Assembly: GCF_016908395.1 (NCBI RefSeq) | Contig: NZ_JAFBDU010000002.1 | Span: forward strand, 682,001 to 746,000 | Direction of reading: 5' to 3' | DNA from: Metabacillus crassostreae | GTDB taxonomy: Bacteria; Bacillota; Bacilli; Bacillales; Bacillaceae | Length of the DNA: 64,000 bases | In this document: piece by piece, positions 48,657-59,187 of the stretch | Layout: each line of letters begins with the position of its first letter | Position numbering within the stretch: the first letter of the stretch is position 1 | The notes under the pieces: generated by a model | Told to the model about the DNA's origin: nothing | What the model saw: the letters and a program-made list of their open reading frames with translations, nothing else | The model's database searches: none | Translations under genes and position numbers: made by a program

Positions 48657-49952
48657 ATGCCAGATTACAAGAAAAACAGTATATCACTTATTGGAGCTGT
48701 AGGGCTTGGGACTGGTGTAATGATAAGTGCGGGTATTTTTGCGCTTCTTGGACAAGTCGCAGAGCTGGCAGGCTCTTGGTTTCCCCTCATTTTCATTATA
48801 GGAAGTATTGTGACAGCTTTTAGCGCTTATTCTTATGTGAAGATGAGTCAGGAATATCCTTCAGCAGGTGGAATTGGAATGTTTCTAGTTAAAGCATATG
48901 GAAAAGGTACAATCACTGCATCTGCAGCTTTAATGATGGCTATATCTATGATCATTAATCAAAGTCTTGTCGCAAGGACATTTGGTACATACACACTACA
49001 ATTATTTGATGGTACACAGACGCAGTGGCTAGTCCCTTTACTTGGTGTAGGGTTAATCGTTATTTCATTTCTCATCAATATATCTGGAAACACTTTTATT
49101 CAAACATTCACCTCAATTGCCTCATTGATTAAAATTATTGGATTATCTAGTATGGCAATTGCGGGAATTATGGTTGCCGATTTTGCATTCACAATTCCTA
49201 ATAAAGGTAGTAACCCTCCTGATATAGGAATTGCCAGCTCAATTGCAGCCATTGCATTAACCATCCTTGCCTTTAAGGGATTTACTACAATTACTAATAG
49301 TGGGGAAGAGATTACGAAGCCGAAGAAAAATGTTGGACGTGCTATTACAATCTCTATTTTAATCAGTCTTTCTGTTTATCTATTACTTGCATGGGCCGTA
49401 TCAAGTAATTTAACATTATCTGAAATTATTAATGCTAAAGATTATGCACTCGCTGAAGCTGCAAGACCAGCCTTTGGAGATTTTGGAGTGTGGTTTACTG
49501 TGATTCTTGCTATTATCGCAACGATCACAGGAATAATTGCAAGTGTATTTGCTGTTTCACGAATGCTTGCGATGCTAACTGAAATGAAGCTAATACCACA
49601 CAAGCATTTTCATATGCCAGGCTCTATTCAAAAGCATACTCTTGTTTATACAGTTGTATTAGCTATAGTCTTAACTGTATCCTTTAACTTAACTCGAATT
49701 GCTTCAATAGGTGCAATTCTCTATCTTGTTATGGATATCATGATTCACTGGGGAGTTTTTAAACACCTAAGAAACAAGGTCAATGCAAATCCCTTTATAG
49801 TCGTCTCAGCGATGGTCTTAGATCTTATCGTTCTCAGTGCTTTTCTTTGGGTGAAAGTTCAATCAGATATTGTTGTTGTAGTTGTAGCAATCCTTATGAT
49901 TACTTTCATTTTTATTGGAGAATATGCTTTTTTGAAAAAAACCTCTGACTAA
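48657..49952 (+). CDS. APC-superfamily amino-acid permease
   Basis: A 431-residue transporter with about 12 helices. GAVGLGTGVMISAGIFALLG is the glycine-rich unwound helix 1 of the APC fold. FKGFTTITNSGEEITKPKKN is the conserved loop after helix 6. The substrate is not resolved; a cation-coupled amino-acid uptake is the usual role. AAAGGAG lies 9 bases before the ATG. Single-gene unit. Confidence 0.85.
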   Translation: MPDYKKNSISLIGAVGLGTGVMISAGIFALLGQVAELAGSWFPLIFIIGSIVTAFSAYSYVKMSQEYPSAGGIGMFLVKAYGKGTITASAALMMAISMIINQSLVARTFGTYTLQLFDGTQTQWLVPLLGVGLIVISFLINISGNTFIQTFTSIASLIKIIGLSSMAIAGIMVADFAFTIPNKGSNPPDIGIASSIAAIALTILAFKGFTTITNSGEEITKPKKNVGRAITISILISLSVYLLLAWAVSSNLTLSEIINAKDYALAEAARPAFGDFGVWFTVILAIIATITGIIASVFAVSRMLAMLTEMKLIPHKHFHMPGSIQKHTLVYTVVLAIVLTVSFNLTRIASIGAILYLVMDIMIHWGVFKHLRNKVNANPFIVVSAMVLDLIVLSAFLWVKVQSDIVVVVVAILMITFIFIGEYAFLKKTSD

Positions 49953-50115
49953 CTTGGGTCTTAAGTAAAATCCAAAGACAACAATAATTCTCAGCATTTA
50001 CTAAGATTATAGCTGGGCAGAAAACCAATTTCAGTTTAACTAGGCATTTGTACTGTCAATTTTCCATTTCCTTAATACTCTATTATTAATCCTACAAAAG
50101 AAAGGAGAATTATTT

Positions 50116-50280
50116 ATGGGTTTAGGATATGGTAACTTTGGTGGTTATGGTGCAGGATTCGGTGGCTATGGTGCAGGTGGCTATGGCGCTGGTGTAGGCG
50201 GTTATGGCGCTGGTGGATCATTCGCGTTGATCGTCGTTTTATTCATTTTACTAATTATTGTCGGAGCAGCATTTGTTTAA
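50116..50280 (+). CDS. YjcZ-family sporulation-associated small protein
   Basis: A 54-residue protein. The first 34 residues are Gly/Tyr/Ala repeats (GGYGAG four times). The last 20 form one hydrophobic helix, FALIVVLFILLIIVGAAFV, as in the YjcZ family. AAAGGAG precedes the ATG. Family members are linked to sporulation; the exact role is not known. A strong terminator follows. Confidence 0.8.
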   Translation: MGLGYGNFGGYGAGFGGYGAGGYGAGVGGYGAGGSFALIVVLFILLIIVGAAFV

Positions 50281-50312
50281 TGTCTAGCTTCTAACAATTT
50301 ATTATTACTTTT

Positions 50313-50365
50313 AGCTGACTTGGTAGTGGGCTTCGATAGACCACTATCAAATCAGCTTTTTGTTT
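50313..50365 (+). terminator. Terminator of the yjcZ-like gene
   Basis: AGCTGACTTGGTAGTGG pairs with CCACTATCAAATCAGCT (two G-U pairs), followed by TTTTTG. Confidence 0.8.
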
Positions 50366-50373
50366 AATTTTAA

Positions 50374-50393
50374 AAAGCCACTGATATTCAGTG
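50374..50393 (-). terminator. Terminator of spoVR
   Basis: CACTGATATTCAGTG hairpin; the minus strand continues GCTTTTTAAAATT, 12-30 bases beyond the spoVR stop. Confidence 0.65.
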
Positions 50394-50404
50394 ACCTCTC
50401 CGCA

Positions 50405-51820
50405 CTATAAATATTTTCTAGAAACACTTTTTCCATCATATGAAAATAAAACAGCTTTATCCTCCAATACACTTTCCATGTGTACAGGTCTCCCCCAAAG
50501 CTGATACAAATAAGGAAGAACCTTTTCTAAATATTTAAGATCAAGCTCAATGTCCTCGAACCAATGCTTTAAATAAAGTTCATTGTTCTTTAAGTAATCT
50601 CCATCATTTACAGTAATATAAGGAAAACCACCGTTTACCCTCATACTAACAAGCTGATCTCGAACATTTTCCCATTCTTTATCTACTACTTTATAATCTC
50701 TTCCTTGTTTTTGGAATAAATACATATCTTCTCTCATTACAAGGTCTTTTGTTAAATAATTTCGAATGAAGGAGATATCAGATTCAACCTCACGAACCTC
50801 AAACATTTTCTCTCGACCAGATCCTGGTGTTGCTCCAAACATTTTCATTTCTTCAGTTGGGTTATTATATCGTTCTTCAATGTCCTCGAAGATTTTTAAA
50901 CCTAAATAATAAGGATTAATACTTGTTTTCGAAGGCTGTACAACACCAGCATTAAGCTTAGCAAATTCAATGGATTCATCTGATGTTAAGTCAAGCTCAC
51001 GAAGAATTCGTTGATGCCAGTACGAAGCCCAGCCTTCGTTCATGATTTTCGTTTCTAGCTGTGGCCAGAAATATAACATCTCTTCACGCATCATTGTTAA
51101 AATATCACGTTGCCAATCTTCTAGTTCACGACTATATTCTTCAATAAACAAAAGAATATCCTTTTCTGGTGTTGGTGGAAAATTACGTTTCTTCTTTTTA
51201 ACTGTGTGCTGTGGTTTTTGTTTATCATCCAGCTTCCAAAGATCATCATAAGGAGTACTTGTTTTTTCTTCCATTTCCTCAAATTCAATATCATCAATTG
51301 TCCAAGAAAGCTTTGGGCGAACCAAGGACGGATCAATATGTTCTTGTATGGCAAGTACGGCATCTAAAAATGTCTCAACTTCCTGTCTGCCATATTGGAT
51401 TTCATATTGTTTTATTCGTTCAGCAGTAGCTGACATGCTTTCAACCATTTCACGCTTTGTATTTCCAAATCGCGCATTATTCTTAAAGAAGTCACAGTGA
51501 GCTAAAACGTGGGCGACAATCAATTTATTTTGAATAAGAGAATTCGTATCAAGAAGAAATGCGTAGCAGGGATCTGAATTAATAACAAGTTCATATATTT
51601 TACTTAAACCTAAATCATATTGCAGCTTCATCTTATGAAATTGCTTCCCAAAACTCCAGTGTGAAAATCTTGTTGGCATCCCATAAGCACCAAATGTATA
51701 GATAATATCTGCAGGACAAATTTCATATCTCATAGGATAAAAATCAAGTCCAAAGCCAGTAGCAACCTCTGTTATTTCAGCAATTGCATATTCAAGAGCC
51801 TTTTGTTCAGATTCTTTCAT
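50405..51820 (-). CDS. spoVR: Stage V sporulation protein R
   Basis: A 471-residue soluble protein matching the usual SpoVR length. [40 protein letters not shown], and [19 protein letters not shown] are conserved SpoVR blocks. It is involved in spore cortex formation; the biochemical activity is unknown. GGGGGAG precedes the ATG. In B. subtilis it lies in the same general region as nsrR. Confidence 0.95.
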   Translation of the reverse strand: MKESEQKALEYAIAEITEVATGFGLDFYPMRYEICPADIIYTFGAYGMPTRFSHWSFGKQFHKMKLQYDLGLSKIYELVINSDPCYAFLLDTNSLIQNKLIVAHVLAHCDFFKNNARFGNTKREMVESMSATAERIKQYEIQYGRQEVETFLDAVLAIQEHIDPSLVRPKLSWTIDDIEFEEMEEKTSTPYDDLWKLDDKQKPQHTVKKKKRNFPPTPEKDILLFIEEYSRELEDWQRDILTMMREEMLYFWPQLETKIMNEGWASYWHQRILRELDLTSDESIEFAKLNAGVVQPSKTSINPYYLGLKIFEDIEERYNNPTEEMKMFGATPGSGREKMFEVREVESDISFIRNYLTKDLVMREDMYLFQKQGRDYKVVDKEWENVRDQLVSMRVNGGFPYITVNDGDYLKNNELYLKHWFEDIELDLKYLEKVLPYLYQLWGRPVHMESVLEDKAVLFSYDGKSVSRKYL

Positions 51821-51917
51821 GCTCTCCCCCCTAAGCTATTGTTATCCTAAATGTATGTGCTTAGGAGAGAAAAGATGAAAGGGTTTGTTTATATTTATTA
51901 AATTGCTAAATAAATTG

Positions 51918-53135
51918 TTAACTATTTTGTGTTTCTTTTAAATTTATTGAAGGTCCAAAAAATTCATAACGAATCGCTTCTTCGCTTACACCTAATGATT
52001 CTAATTGATCAATCATATTTTTCATAAATGGTGCTGGTCCGCAAATATAAAATGAATTTTCTTTATGGGCTATTTCGTTCTTAAACTTATTAAGATCTAT
52101 TCTACCTTCAAAAATAGTTTCTTCTAGATCAGTATCAACTTGATCGTAATAGAAATACTGCCTACCATTTAACAATTTATTCAGTGTTTCTCCAACTTCT
52201 TGTTTAAAAGCATGAACGTTTGCACTTTTTGCTGCATGGATAAACGTTACAGGTCGCTTTGGCTGTTTCTCAGCAATATCGTTTAACATACTTACCATAG
52301 GAGTAATACCAACACCACCACTAATAAGATAAACTGGATTTTCATTGTTACTGTCTAAAACAAAGTCACCCGCTGGAGCTGTCAATTCAATTGTATCTCC
52401 TATATTCAATTGATCATGAAGAAAATTCGAGACAATACCTTCCTCGACAAGATCTTCACCACTTTCACGTTTAACAGAAATTCTTAGATAATCTTTACCT
52501 GGTGCATCTGATAAACTGTATTGGCGGTTTAATAAGTACGTTTCCCCTGTCATATTTAGACGAACTGTCACATACTGTCCTGGTTGATAGTATGGGATAC
52601 TTGTTCCATCTTGAGCTTCTAGATAAAATGAAGTTATAATTGCACTTTCTTTTTCTTTTTTTACAATTTTAAAGTTTTTAAAACCTTCCCATGCAACCTC
52701 CTTAGTTGTTTCATACATCTCCTCTTCAACATCTATAAATACCTGTGCGATCACTCCATATGCCTCTCCCCATGCCTCTATAATCTCTGGAGTCGCAGCA
52801 TCTCCCAATACATCTTTAATTGCTTTAAGTAGAAATTCCCCCACAATAGGATAATGTTCTTTTTTCACGTTTAAACTTCTATGCTTATGTGCAATTTGTT
52901 TGACAGCAGGAAGCAAGACCTCTAATTGATCTATGTGGGTTGCTGCTGCATAAACAGTATTGGCTAATGCAGTTTGTTGTCGACCTTTTTTCTGATTTAC
53001 AGAATTAAAAATATTTAATAATTCAGGATGTGCTTCGAACATCGCTTTGTAAAAATACGTTGTGATTTCTGTTCCTCGTTCTGCTAAAACAGGTGCAGTT
53101 GATTTAACGATATCAATTGTTTTTTGAGAAAGCAT
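51918..53135 (-). CDS. hmp: Flavohaemoglobin, nitric oxide dioxygenase
   Basis: A 405-residue protein. Globin domain 1-140 with proximal His in AHKHRSLNVKKEHYPIV (about 85). FAD domain with NRQYSLSDAPG (about 205). NAD domain with GGVGITPMVSMLND. It oxidises NO to nitrate. AGGAGATGATCC precedes the ATG. It is divergent from nsrR, with two NsrR-type operator sites in the intergenic region, one overlapping the ribosome-site region. Confidence 0.95.
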   Translation of the reverse strand: MLSQKTIDIVKSTAPVLAERGTEITTYFYKAMFEAHPELLNIFNSVNQKKGRQQTALANTVYAAATHIDQLEVLLPAVKQIAHKHRSLNVKKEHYPIVGEFLLKAIKDVLGDAATPEIIEAWGEAYGVIAQVFIDVEEEMYETTKEVAWEGFKNFKIVKKEKESAIITSFYLEAQDGTSIPYYQPGQYVTVRLNMTGETYLLNRQYSLSDAPGKDYLRISVKRESGEDLVEEGIVSNFLHDQLNIGDTIELTAPAGDFVLDSNNENPVYLISGGVGITPMVSMLNDIAEKQPKRPVTFIHAAKSANVHAFKQEVGETLNKLLNGRQYFYYDQVDTDLEETIFEGRIDLNKFKNEIAHKENSFYICGPAPFMKNMIDQLESLGVSEEAIRYEFFGPSINLKETQNS

Positions 53136-53148
53136 TGGATCATCTCCT

Positions 53149-53173
53149 AAAGATGTATTTTAAATATATCTTT
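53149..53173. promoter_or_regulatory. NsrR-type operator at the hmp start
   Basis: AAAGATGTATTT and AAATATATCTTT arms around a single T, 14 bases before the hmp start; 11 of 12 arm positions pair. Confidence 0.65.
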
Positions 53174-53201
53174 ATAATAGAGTATGTGACAAATTAAAAG
53201 C

Positions 53202-53222
53202 AATATATAAAATACATCTTTA
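53202..53222. promoter_or_regulatory. Second NsrR-type site in the hmp-nsrR region
   Basis: ATATATAAAATACATCTTTA contains AAAATACATCTTT, the inverted form of the first site's arm. Confidence 0.5.
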
Positions 53223-53351
53223 AAAAGTTGTCACATTTGATAACAGAAATTAAGATTTTAAAATAATATATGTTAAAATTAAGTGAAATTATCGTAAACT
53301 ATGTTGCTAACCAGTTTTTATTAGAAGTCATTACTATGTGAGGTCCTATAT

Positions 53352-53804
53352 ATGCGTCTAACTTTATATACAGATTACTCTCTACGAGTTTTAGTTTTTT
53401 TGGCTACAAAACCAACAGAAGAGCTATCAAATATTAAAGAAATTGCCGAAACTTATAATATATCCAAAAACCATTTGATGAAAGTTACATATGAATTGGG
53501 AAAGATGAATATTATTGAAACTGTCAGAGGTCGAAATGGTGGCATTCGCTTAGCAATAACACCAGATAATATTAATATCGGTGAAGTTGTTCGACAAACT
53601 GAAGAAGATTTTCATATTGTGGAGTGTTTTGATGAAGAGCAAAACCAATGTATCATTTCTCCCGCTTGCGGACTAAAGCATGTTCTAAATAAAGCTCTAC
53701 AAGCTTATTTAGCTGTATTAGATGAATATACATTAGCTGATTTAGTGAAAAACCAGTCTGCTTTATTATCCTACTTTTCAATCAATCAAGTGACTGAAAA
53801 GTAA
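53352..53804 (+). CDS. nsrR: NsrR nitric-oxide-sensing Rrf2-family repressor
   Basis: A 150-residue repressor. MRLTLYTDYSLRVLVFLATK is the Rrf2 N-terminus, and RGRNGGIRLA the wing. FDEEQNQCIISPACGLKH shows two of the three Fe-S cysteines; the first is in VECF just before. NO destroys the cluster and frees hmp. It is divergent from hmp with shared operators. AGGTCC precedes the ATG. Confidence 0.93.
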   Translation: MRLTLYTDYSLRVLVFLATKPTEELSNIKEIAETYNISKNHLMKVTYELGKMNIIETVRGRNGGIRLAITPDNINIGEVVRQTEEDFHIVECFDEEQNQCIISPACGLKHVLNKALQAYLAVLDEYTLADLVKNQSALLSYFSINQVTEK

Positions 53805-53935
53805 AGAAAGCGAAACGCATAGGTCATCAACTGCCAAACTGGAGTAGATCGACTTGGTAAGCCAAGCCTTAACGAAAGTATATGTTCTGAAGTTTGATGT
53901 AGGGTAGATCTCAAGCTAAACAACTTTCAAAAAAA

Positions 53936-53977
53936 AGCAATAAGCTATGCCCTTTTACTAGCAGCTAGCTTATTGCT
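53936..53977 (-). terminator. Terminator of the yhdC-like gene
   Basis: AGCAATAAGCTA pairs perfectly with TAGCTTATTGCT; the minus strand continues TTTTTTTTG. Confidence 0.8.
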
Positions 53978-54328
53978 CTAAAAATCTCGCTCATTTCCCT
54001 CAGTCATTTTCACAGTAATGAGTTTTCCTGTTTTTGGATTAAATACCACACCAACACTTACTACAAAGATTTCTCCCTGTTTACTGGCTTTAATATGAAA
54101 AATATCCTTTGCCTCTTGCTCATTAACTTCCTCGCGTTTCACATATTTATAATCAACAAGCTCTGATTCTGGGTACTTTTCTTGTACTGATGAGATAGCA
54201 ATTTTACTCCATTTTTTGTAATCTATATCATCACCATTATGTTCTCCATATGCTTTTATCCCCACTGATAAAATAAGAACAAAAGCAATACATGTGAAAA
54301 TCAACTTAGATAGTGAGTTCAGCTTCAT
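53978..54328 (-). CDS. yhdC: DUF3889 secreted protein (YhdC-like)
   Basis: A 116-residue protein with an N-terminal signal helix (LIFTCIAFVLILSVGIKAYG), then a DUF3889 domain (VDYKYVKREEVNEQEAKDIF, VGVVFNPKTGKLITVK). ATG 54328 is used because GGAGG lies inside the frame after an earlier ATG at 54340. In B. subtilis, yhdC sits between nsrR (with lytF between) and yhdB; the same order is seen here with a peptidase gene in place of lytF. The function is unknown. Confidence 0.78.
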   Translation of the reverse strand: MKLNSLSKLIFTCIAFVLILSVGIKAYGEHNGDDIDYKKWSKIAISSVQEKYPESELVDYKYVKREEVNEQEAKDIFHIKASKQGEIFVVSVGVVFNPKTGKLITVKMTEGNERDF

Positions 54329-54465
54329 ATAATCCTCCATTACCTTTTGCTATGGGTTTTTCATCTGATAATGACGTTTGTATAATCGGTCCTCAAAAAT
54401 AGGATAAACGTATATGTCTACTTTTTGTTATTGATTATAACTTGCCCAACATTACGAGGCTTATC

Positions 54466-55446
54466 CTAATTATCCACATGTTTTTTTGCATACTCTGCTA
54501 AAATAAGACCTATTGTTTTATTTCTGTTCCATTCTTCATTAAAGATAGATAAGGGTGGATTTGTCTCCTTAACCAAGTAACTTAACTCAATTGTCATGGC
54601 AGGTTTCTGGTAGCATTGAATAAACCAATCTGTATATCCTCCTCCTACAGCATCGCTAGGAGGATAAGATATTTTATAGCCTGTCACGTCTGATACCATT
54701 TCAGCTAGTTGATAATCACGGTGTAGGTTTTCTACCTGATTATAGTAGTACCAGAAAATCTCACGGCCTGATGTATGATAAGCAATAGATGCTAAAGGCA
54801 TTATTTCCTCTGTAAAAGTTAATAGTGATTTGGTCTCTTTTGCACTAAATGGATTTTCACCTTTATAGTGGGAATAAGAAGCATAATTTGAATCTCCTTT
54901 GATTGCTTCCCAGCCTGCTGGATATTGTCGATTAAGATCAACACCTACTCCATTAGCTTTCCATCTTTTAAAGTTGCTTTCACCATTATTCATAACCACA
55001 TAAACTTCCTGTAATCCTAATGGCAAATGTTTTACACCTTTTTGCTGTATTGTCACTCCATCTGGATTCACCATAGGAACAAACCAAATGGAAACATGAT
55101 CTAATATATTCAAGCTATGTCCATATAATGAATACTTCTTGTTATAAGCAGAGGCATACTCTTTTATCATTTCCATGATGATATGTGTTGTTAGCCATTC
55201 TCTTCCATGATGACTACCTGTGATTAGGACATTCTTTTTTCCCTTCCCTATTTTCACTGCAAAAATTTCACGACCTAGCTCAGATTGACCTATTGACTTC
55301 ATTTCTAAATCATGTTTGTCTGAAAGCATGACCAAGTGATCCTTCATTTTTTCATATGTAAACATATCTGTTGTAGCTTTACTACATGTTGGATGATTTA
55401 AAAAAACCATGTACAAAACAATAAGAATTACCGGAATTTTTTTCAT
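54466..55446 (-). CDS. Secreted M14-family zinc carboxypeptidase
   Basis: A 326-residue secreted peptidase. A signal peptide covers about 1-25. Zinc site: SHHGREWL (His and Glu of HxxE) and the third His in SIAYHTSGREIFWYYY; the catalytic Glu is in MTIELSYL. It resembles gamma-D-glutamyl-(L)-meso-DAP peptidases (M14C), so a role in cell-wall peptide turnover is likely. No LysM. It stands where B. subtilis has the wall hydrolase gene lytF, a possible functional replacement. The ribosome site is weak (AAGGATTTTCTAAT). Confidence 0.85.
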   Translation of the reverse strand: MKKIPVILIVLYMVFLNHPTCSKATTDMFTYEKMKDHLVMLSDKHDLEMKSIGQSELGREIFAVKIGKGKKNVLITGSHHGREWLTTHIIMEMIKEYASAYNKKYSLYGHSLNILDHVSIWFVPMVNPDGVTIQQKGVKHLPLGLQEVYVVMNNGESNFKRWKANGVGVDLNRQYPAGWEAIKGDSNYASYSHYKGENPFSAKETKSLLTFTEEIMPLASIAYHTSGREIFWYYYNQVENLHRDYQLAEMVSDVTGYKISYPPSDAVGGGYTDWFIQCYQKPAMTIELSYLVKETNPPLSIFNEEWNRNKTIGLILAEYAKKHVDN

Positions 55447-55606
55447 ATTAGAAAATCCTTTTTTGTTTTTAGGTTTCCATTAAGACTAATTTTTATAAGG
55501 GTAAACACTTCCAAGCCTTTTATATCAACAAAACCAAGTTTTTCACAGTAAGATCAGGAACATTTCACACACACTAAGCATATCTCCTTAAGAAGGAGGG
55601 ATTTTA

Positions 55607-55849
55607 ATGGATAGCAGTGTGGATTATGACAAAGCTTTATATTACACTCATCGATCTCAGTGGGATAACCTACTCATATTAATGGTTCGCACAAAAGACG
55701 ATTTCCTTTCAAAAAAAATTGAACAATTTCTTCATGCATATAACTTTGAGCATGACTATCAAGAGGTAGAAAAACAACTTTACTCCTTGTTACGATATAT
55801 TGATCATGCTGTTGAACACCCAGAAATGGAGTATGTCCAACAAATATAA
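55607..55849 (+). CDS. yhdB: YhdB-like small protein
   Basis: An 80-residue protein. VDYDKALYYTHRSQWDNLLI, then LMVRTKDDFLSKKIEQFLHA and RYIDHAVEHPEM match the YhdB family of bacilli. No membrane segment. AAGGAGGGATTTTA precedes the ATG. Synteny with yhdC and azr supports the name. The function is unknown. Confidence 0.8.
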   Translation: MDSSVDYDKALYYTHRSQWDNLLILMVRTKDDFLSKKIEQFLHAYNFEHDYQEVEKQLYSLLRYIDHAVEHPEMEYVQQI

Positions 55850-55861
55850 AAGTCTCAATAA

Positions 55862-55899
55862 AAAAGACTGACAATGGCTTAAAACCTTGTCAGTCTTTT
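55862..55899. terminator. Bidirectional terminator between yhdB and azr
   Basis: AAAAGACTGACAA pairs perfectly with TTGTCAGTCTTTT. Confidence 0.85.
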
Positions 55900-55900
55900 C

Positions 55901-57098
<1,198 letters not shown>

Positions 57099-57103
57099 GC
57101 TAT

Positions 57104-58234
57104 CTACACTTCTTTCTGTAATGGAATGGTGATTGAAATAATTGTACCTGATCCAAGGCTGCTGCTAAGATTAAAGCTTCCATTAATCTTCTTTACACGC
57201 TCTTTCATACCTCTTAGACCCATTGAAGGCAGGTGTTTTTTTTCATCATAATGAAAGCCAATCCCCCCATCCTCAATAACCATTATGACGGTATAATTTT
57301 TACGAGAAATAGAAAGAAAAACCTCAGTCGTTTCAGCATGCTTTTTGCAGTTATTTAATGCTTCCTGGCCGATTCTCCACAGCTCTTCTTCAATATGACA
57401 GGGAAGTGTACATACTCCTTTTATATTTAACTCAGCTTTCAATCCAAGTACATTTGCATAATTTAATAACGCCGTGCCAATGCCATTTTCCAAGCCCTGT
57501 GGTCTAAGCTGCCAGATGAGTCCTTTCATTTCTGTTAGTGCCTCTTGTGAAAGCTCCTGAATATAAGAAAGCATATCTTTCACTTCATTTTCTATTGTCA
57601 ATTCCTTAGTACCTCTTGCGGTTAACATGATTGAAAACAACAATTGATTAACAGAATCATGCAAATCTTGAGCAAGTCTATTTCTTTCTTCTATTAATGC
57701 ATGTTTACGAGCTTTTTCTACAAGTTGAATTCTGTTAATAGCTGTTCCAATTTGAAATGCGACAGATTCTAATAAAGCAAGCTCTTCATCAGAGAAATGC
57801 TTTTTATTTGGGGAGGCAATATTTAGCAAACCAAACTTCTCATTGCCAGCTTGTAAAGGAACAGTAGCATGATGTGTAATTCCATTTGTTTCTCCCCAAT
57901 TATTCTTAATGGCAGCTTCTATTCTTTTGCAATTTATAATATTTGCTGCTCTATTTAATCGATCATCATGATAACGATCAATACACCAGCATCCACCTTT
58001 ACACATAACTATTTTTTTATTCCAAGAGAGACCAGCTGGCAAATTATATGCAGCAGCTAATTCATACTCACCTTGTTTATCGATTAAGAATACCCAGCCT
58101 GTGTGAAGCTCAGTAAGCTTCAATAATTCACACAAAACATCCTTAAGCATTTCTTTTACATCTGTTGCTTCATTTAATTTCTCTGCAATCACTTTAAGTG
58201 TAGTTAATTCATGAATCCGGTTATCTTTCATCAT
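57104..58234 (-). CDS. yhcY: GAF-domain sensor histidine kinase YhcY
   Basis: A 376-residue soluble kinase. The GAF domain (about 10-165) contains a CKGGCWC cluster of three Cys, which could bind a redox cofactor. The HisKA_3 domain has the phospho-His in ERNRLAQDLHDSVNQLLFSI (about 200). The HATPase_c domain ends with MRGMKERVKKINGSF. The kinase type matches NarL-family partners; its partner YhcZ follows. No transmembrane helix, so it senses a cytoplasmic signal. Confidence 0.9.
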   Translation of the reverse strand: MMKDNRIHELTTLKVIAEKLNEATDVKEMLKDVLCELLKLTELHTGWVFLIDKQGEYELAAAYNLPAGLSWNKKIVMCKGGCWCIDRYHDDRLNRAANIINCKRIEAAIKNNWGETNGITHHATVPLQAGNEKFGLLNIASPNKKHFSDEELALLESVAFQIGTAINRIQLVEKARKHALIEERNRLAQDLHDSVNQLLFSIMLTARGTKELTIENEVKDMLSYIQELSQEALTEMKGLIWQLRPQGLENGIGTALLNYANVLGLKAELNIKGVCTLPCHIEEELWRIGQEALNNCKKHAETTEVFLSISRKNYTVIMVIEDGGIGFHYDEKKHLPSMGLRGMKERVKKINGSFNLSSSLGSGTIISITIPLQKEV

Positions 58235-58386
58235 TATTCCATTCCCCTACAATAGCTTTATCCATATTATAACAAGTATATGCTTGATAAAGCCTTCTCT
58301 ATCTGAATGAAATTTCCTACGACTTATGGAGTAGATTTTCTTTTTAGAGACAATTGAGGTCTTTAAAATCAATCGTATGACAAAAT

Positions 58387-58417
58387 AAAAAACACTTCTA
58401 AGAAATAAGTGTTTTTT
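58387..58417 (-). terminator. Terminator of the CBO0543-like gene
   Basis: AAAAAACACTT (58387-58397) pairs perfectly with AAGTGTTTTTT (58407-58417); the minus strand ends in T's. Confidence 0.75.
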
Positions 58418-58467
58418 CTAACAAGCTATAACTTAAGTAGATCTACCATTACTTAACAACTTTATTA

Positions 58468-58998
58468 TTAATGTAACCTGTAACTAATAAATACAATGAC
58501 AATATCAATTAAAAATAGATAAAATTGATTCATTCCTTTATCAAAGCTTAATAAACCTAGATAATCTTCTATAGAGGCAAAGCCAAATGCAAAGATTGCA
58601 CTAAGTACCAATGTATACAAATAAAAATTTTTGTTACGATTTGTACAATATTGATACATAAGTAGAAATCCAACAGGTAAAGCAGATGCCGTCATACTAA
58701 GTGCATAGGGAAATATCGGGGTCAGAAAATATGTATGTACAAATAAGCCAAGCCTTTCTAGTGCAATTTCAAAATACGTCCATAGTATATGAACTGTGTA
58801 CCCAAAGAAAAAAAGTTCAAATATTCTTTTTCTATCCACTAAAAAATAAAGAATAATTAACGGAAAAAGCAATAATGCAACAACCGTCCAAAACTGCCAG
58901 GTTCCCATATGTGAATAACTATCCCAGTAAGAAGAAATTAATGAATTTAGTTCTTCCTTTTTAGAATCTATCTTATCCCAATATTCACTGTATTCAAT
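58468..58998 (-). CDS. CBO0543-like integral membrane protein, probable ATT start
   Basis: About 176 residues if started at ATT 58998. An ATG-only start (58908) would give 146 residues, but the frame stays open for 30 codons upstream and encodes a protein-like segment (IEYSEYWDKIDSKKEELNSL and YWDSYSH) before MGTWQFW. AGGAGG lies 8 bases before the ATT; no ATG, GTG or TTG is in frame, and TAG ends the frame just above. Four or five helices follow. The family is typical of small Firmicute membrane proteins; function unknown. Confidence 0.65.
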   Translation of the reverse strand: MEYSEYWDKIDSKKEELNSLISSYWDSYSHMGTWQFWTVVALLLFPLIILYFLVDRKRIFELFFFGYTVHILWTYFEIALERLGLFVHTYFLTPIFPYALSMTASALPVGFLLMYQYCTNRNKNFYLYTLVLSAIFAFGFASIEDYLGLLSFDKGMNQFYLFLIDIVIVFISYRLH

Positions 58999-59094
58999 AA
59001 AGACGTCCTCCTAAAATGTTCGACATCGTTACAGTTAGTATTTCCAGTAACAGCATTACAATACAAATTCCACAAGAGCTTAACGTTGCTGTCT

Positions 59095-59159
59095 AGAGCC
59101 TTTGATCCATTGAAAGGCTCTTACTAAATACAAAAAAGCCGAACAAATTGATTTGTTCG
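59095..59159 (-). terminator. Two hairpins after pgcA
   Basis: CGAACAAAT/ATTTGTTCG (59140-59159), with GCTTTTTTG following on the minus strand, is the likely pgcA terminator. A second stem AGAGCCTTT/AAAGGCTCT lies at 59095-59121. Confidence 0.7.
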
Positions 59160-59187
59160 ACCTCGACATAGCTTTGTTTTTTTACAT

